This document shows, one piece after another, positions 16,801 to 16,990 of a stretch of 16,990 nucleotides of DNA. The notes under the pieces are model-generated. The model ran no database searches. It was given only the letters and a program-made list of their open reading frames with translations, and was not told the origin of the DNA. The stretch comes from CAG-103 sp045112425. Lineage in GTDB: Bacteria > Bacillota > Clostridia > Oscillospirales > Oscillospiraceae. The stretch covers positions 1 to 16,990 of the forward strand of contig JBGUHV010000086.1 in the NCBI GenBank assembly GCA_045112425.1, read 5' to 3'. The position numbers and the translations under genes were made by a program. Within the stretch, counting starts at the first letter, position 1. Every line of letters starts with the position of its first letter.

Positions 16801-16990
16801 CGATATCTTCTCCATGCAGTTCTATCCCGTCGACAGCGCGATCACCAAGCTGGACGATGTGACCAATGTGCCGAAGATTAATTTCACTGCGACCGAAGAT
16901 CCGATCAAGCAGCAGGAATATAAGGTGACGTTCCAGGTGGACGATCTTACGCCGCTGGAAAAGCTCACGGTCACGGCCACCCTCAACGGT
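13871..16990 (+). CDS. Large secreted multi-repeat protein, 3' truncated by the window end
   Basis: The frame is open from ATG 13871 to the last base (1040 residues visible, no stop). AGGAGG lies 10 bases before the ATG. A clear signal peptide covers residues 1-29: basic RTQKRTR, hydrophobic LLSALMALLMVFSLLPA, and cleavage after ALA at 27-29. Six related repeats follow, separated in places by Glu-Pro-Thr linkers (186-200, 499-515, 659-670), and an Ig-like or different domain seems to begin near 990. No catalytic motif is visible in this part. Similar repeats, as I recall, occur at the N-terminus of large secreted metallophosphoesterase/5'-nucleotidase or nuclease-type proteins of gut Clostridia, so an enzyme domain may lie downstream; this is inference. 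A carbohydrate-binding or adhesive role is equally possible. Confidence 0.85.
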   Translation, partial: MRTQKRTRLLSALMALLMVFSLLPASALAADAASTWEPVALADITPSDTVAITMTKGDTTWVLPTAKATGAPAAITAAVADGKLSVSGSEAEYGWTVTASDGTYQISGTGGQLYITAANNGVRVGTPEAAAGGVFSLIDGYLSAVDSKGATRYVGVFADNPDWRCYTNTTGNIAGQTVNFWKFVGEAEPEPTEEPAEQPTLLTKLDGAPADGDVVYLMHPGSSSVLTAAASGKKLAGVTAEKQDDQLILSETMAPLTVAVKDGVYTFSNGDKVLTSAETGNGLSFAEPAENDLAKWTLEQQTDGTWYLMNVGANYNGNHNQALEYYSGFTTYGVKENNAAYKFEFYAEVAVDPVSGLKTGDTVAIFNDANEKALTATASGAKLAAADAKLDEAGKLTGEDIALLTVTVNEDGTVSFSNDGKVLTSAATGNGLSFADEANEYSLWVIEDAGDGLFFLKNANAQYNGNAQYLEYYNTFTVYGKSASAKPAAYAMSFRQLAESTEPTPEPTTEPTGEGLVTDLAQLKDGDTIVIVNPANNKALSQTMTGNYSAGVDVKMEDGKLTGYGQTEIFTVTKNDDGSYSFASADGKKFGMQDQYASTSMGAVNDKWTITAAATADCFYFQNVARGNYLEWYASKNNWSSYTTNNDEALFAQQIYKASAPVTPEPSGDSTAIATLDELTDGATVLIYNVGHKTAASSSPNGDWYLKAVPTEIVDGKPKSFTADLVWTVHVKDGVYTFSNGENIMTCWLSESNGKQYAEVSVDGTKYPDTGWNVTVADAANRTFFIKNATVKGDYGPAYLEGYTRNGSEVFSGYFTTKIDNDNFRMQFYPVDPAEAQEEPGIEHDGVLQAGDKVVIYSAASGGSFGLDSTGLNASLDSIPTEIRDGKAYPANGAYVFTVGVEQGYYTFAAGGKYLTTNNSEALFLQAEKTEAAKWYLKPNGSGYTIFNKQANYNGTPVCIEFYSAAFSGWTFKSAEPDIFSMQFYPVDSAITKLDDVTNVPKINFTATEDPIKQQEYKVTFQVDDLTPLEKLTVTATLNG
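14651..14682 (+). repeat. 32-bp exact direct repeat, copy 1 (in R2)
   Basis: Bases 14651-14682 are identical to 16064-16095, encoding KDGVYTFSNG in R2 and R5. Exact DNA identity over 32 bases between otherwise divergent repeats suggests recent gene conversion or strong constraint. Confidence 0.85.
16064..16095 (+). repeat. 32-bp exact direct repeat, copy 2 (in R5)
   Basis: This is the second copy of the block at 14651-14682. A further 21-bp exact match links R5 (16345-16365) and R6 (16813-16833), encoding the end-of-repeat MQFYPVD. Confidence 0.85.

Larger units (their letters stand above)
13991..16837 (+). repeat. Six tandem protein repeats of about 145-165 residues
   Basis: Approximate units, in residues of the secreted protein and bases: R1 41-184 (13991-14422), R2 201-349 (14471-14917), R3 352-498 (14924-15364), R4 516-657 (15416-15841), R5 671-833 (15881-16369), R6 846-989 (16406-16837). 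Each starts with a GD-type strand (for example GDTVAIFN, GDTIVIVN, GDKVVIYS), has a central G-x-Y-x-F-x-x-G-x-K-x-L-like segment, and continues with W plus a late NYLEWY/QYLEYY/PAYLEGY motif. It ends in an F-x-Y strand (MSF, MQFY). The pattern suggests a small all-beta domain, possibly trefoil-like. R1 is the most divergent and lacks the clear YLE(W/Y)Y motif. Confidence 0.8.

Overview
The window looks like a chromosomal segment of a GC-rich member of class Clostridia, probably of the Oscillospirales type. This is inferred from four things: Bacillota-style Shine-Dalgarno sites (AGGAGG), a clostridial order of the division and cell-wall (dcw) cluster, a class B penicillin-binding protein with PASTA domains, and companion families common in gut Clostridia (YibE/F, HTH-TM-DUF4829-like). 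Third codon positions are strongly G/C, so many long antisense ORFs appear by chance. Species cannot be named from the sequence alone.

Region 1 (1-9928, + strand) is a dcw cluster that enters the window already in progress. The order is: class B PBP (5' truncated), murE, mraY, ftsW/spoVE, murG, murA, ftsQ (divIB), ftsZ. Together they build the peptidoglycan precursor and the septum. MurA makes the first committed precursor, MurE adds meso-diaminopimelate, MraY and MurG make lipid I and lipid II, FtsW and the PBP polymerise and cross-link, and FtsQ and FtsZ organise the division site. murF, murD, murC, ddl and ftsA are not in this run. Control signals inside the cluster include a CTG start for murE, a terminator-like hairpin that buries the murA ribosome-binding site, a probable promoter inside murA, and a probable promoter at the ftsZ upstream start codon. 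ftsZ has two possible in-frame starts 264 bases apart. An intrinsic terminator closes the cluster.

Region 2 (10018-12402, + strand) holds three accessory genes: a YihY/BrkB-type membrane protein, a PnuC-like vitamin transporter preceded by a long terminator-like hairpin, and an XRE-type DNA-binding protein fused to a membrane anchor and extracytoplasmic domain. The last has its own extended -10 promoter.

Region 3 (12472-16990) begins with a convergent terminator, then a minus-strand YibE/F-family membrane protein. A 253-base divergent promoter region follows, carrying overlapping palindromes. The final gene is a large secreted protein (1040 residues visible, open to the window end) made of six tandem repeats of about 145-165 residues.

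I saw no rRNA, tRNA, CRISPR array, insertion sequence or phage gene. No gene-free stretch exceeds 300 bases; the longest is the divergent region at 13618-13870.
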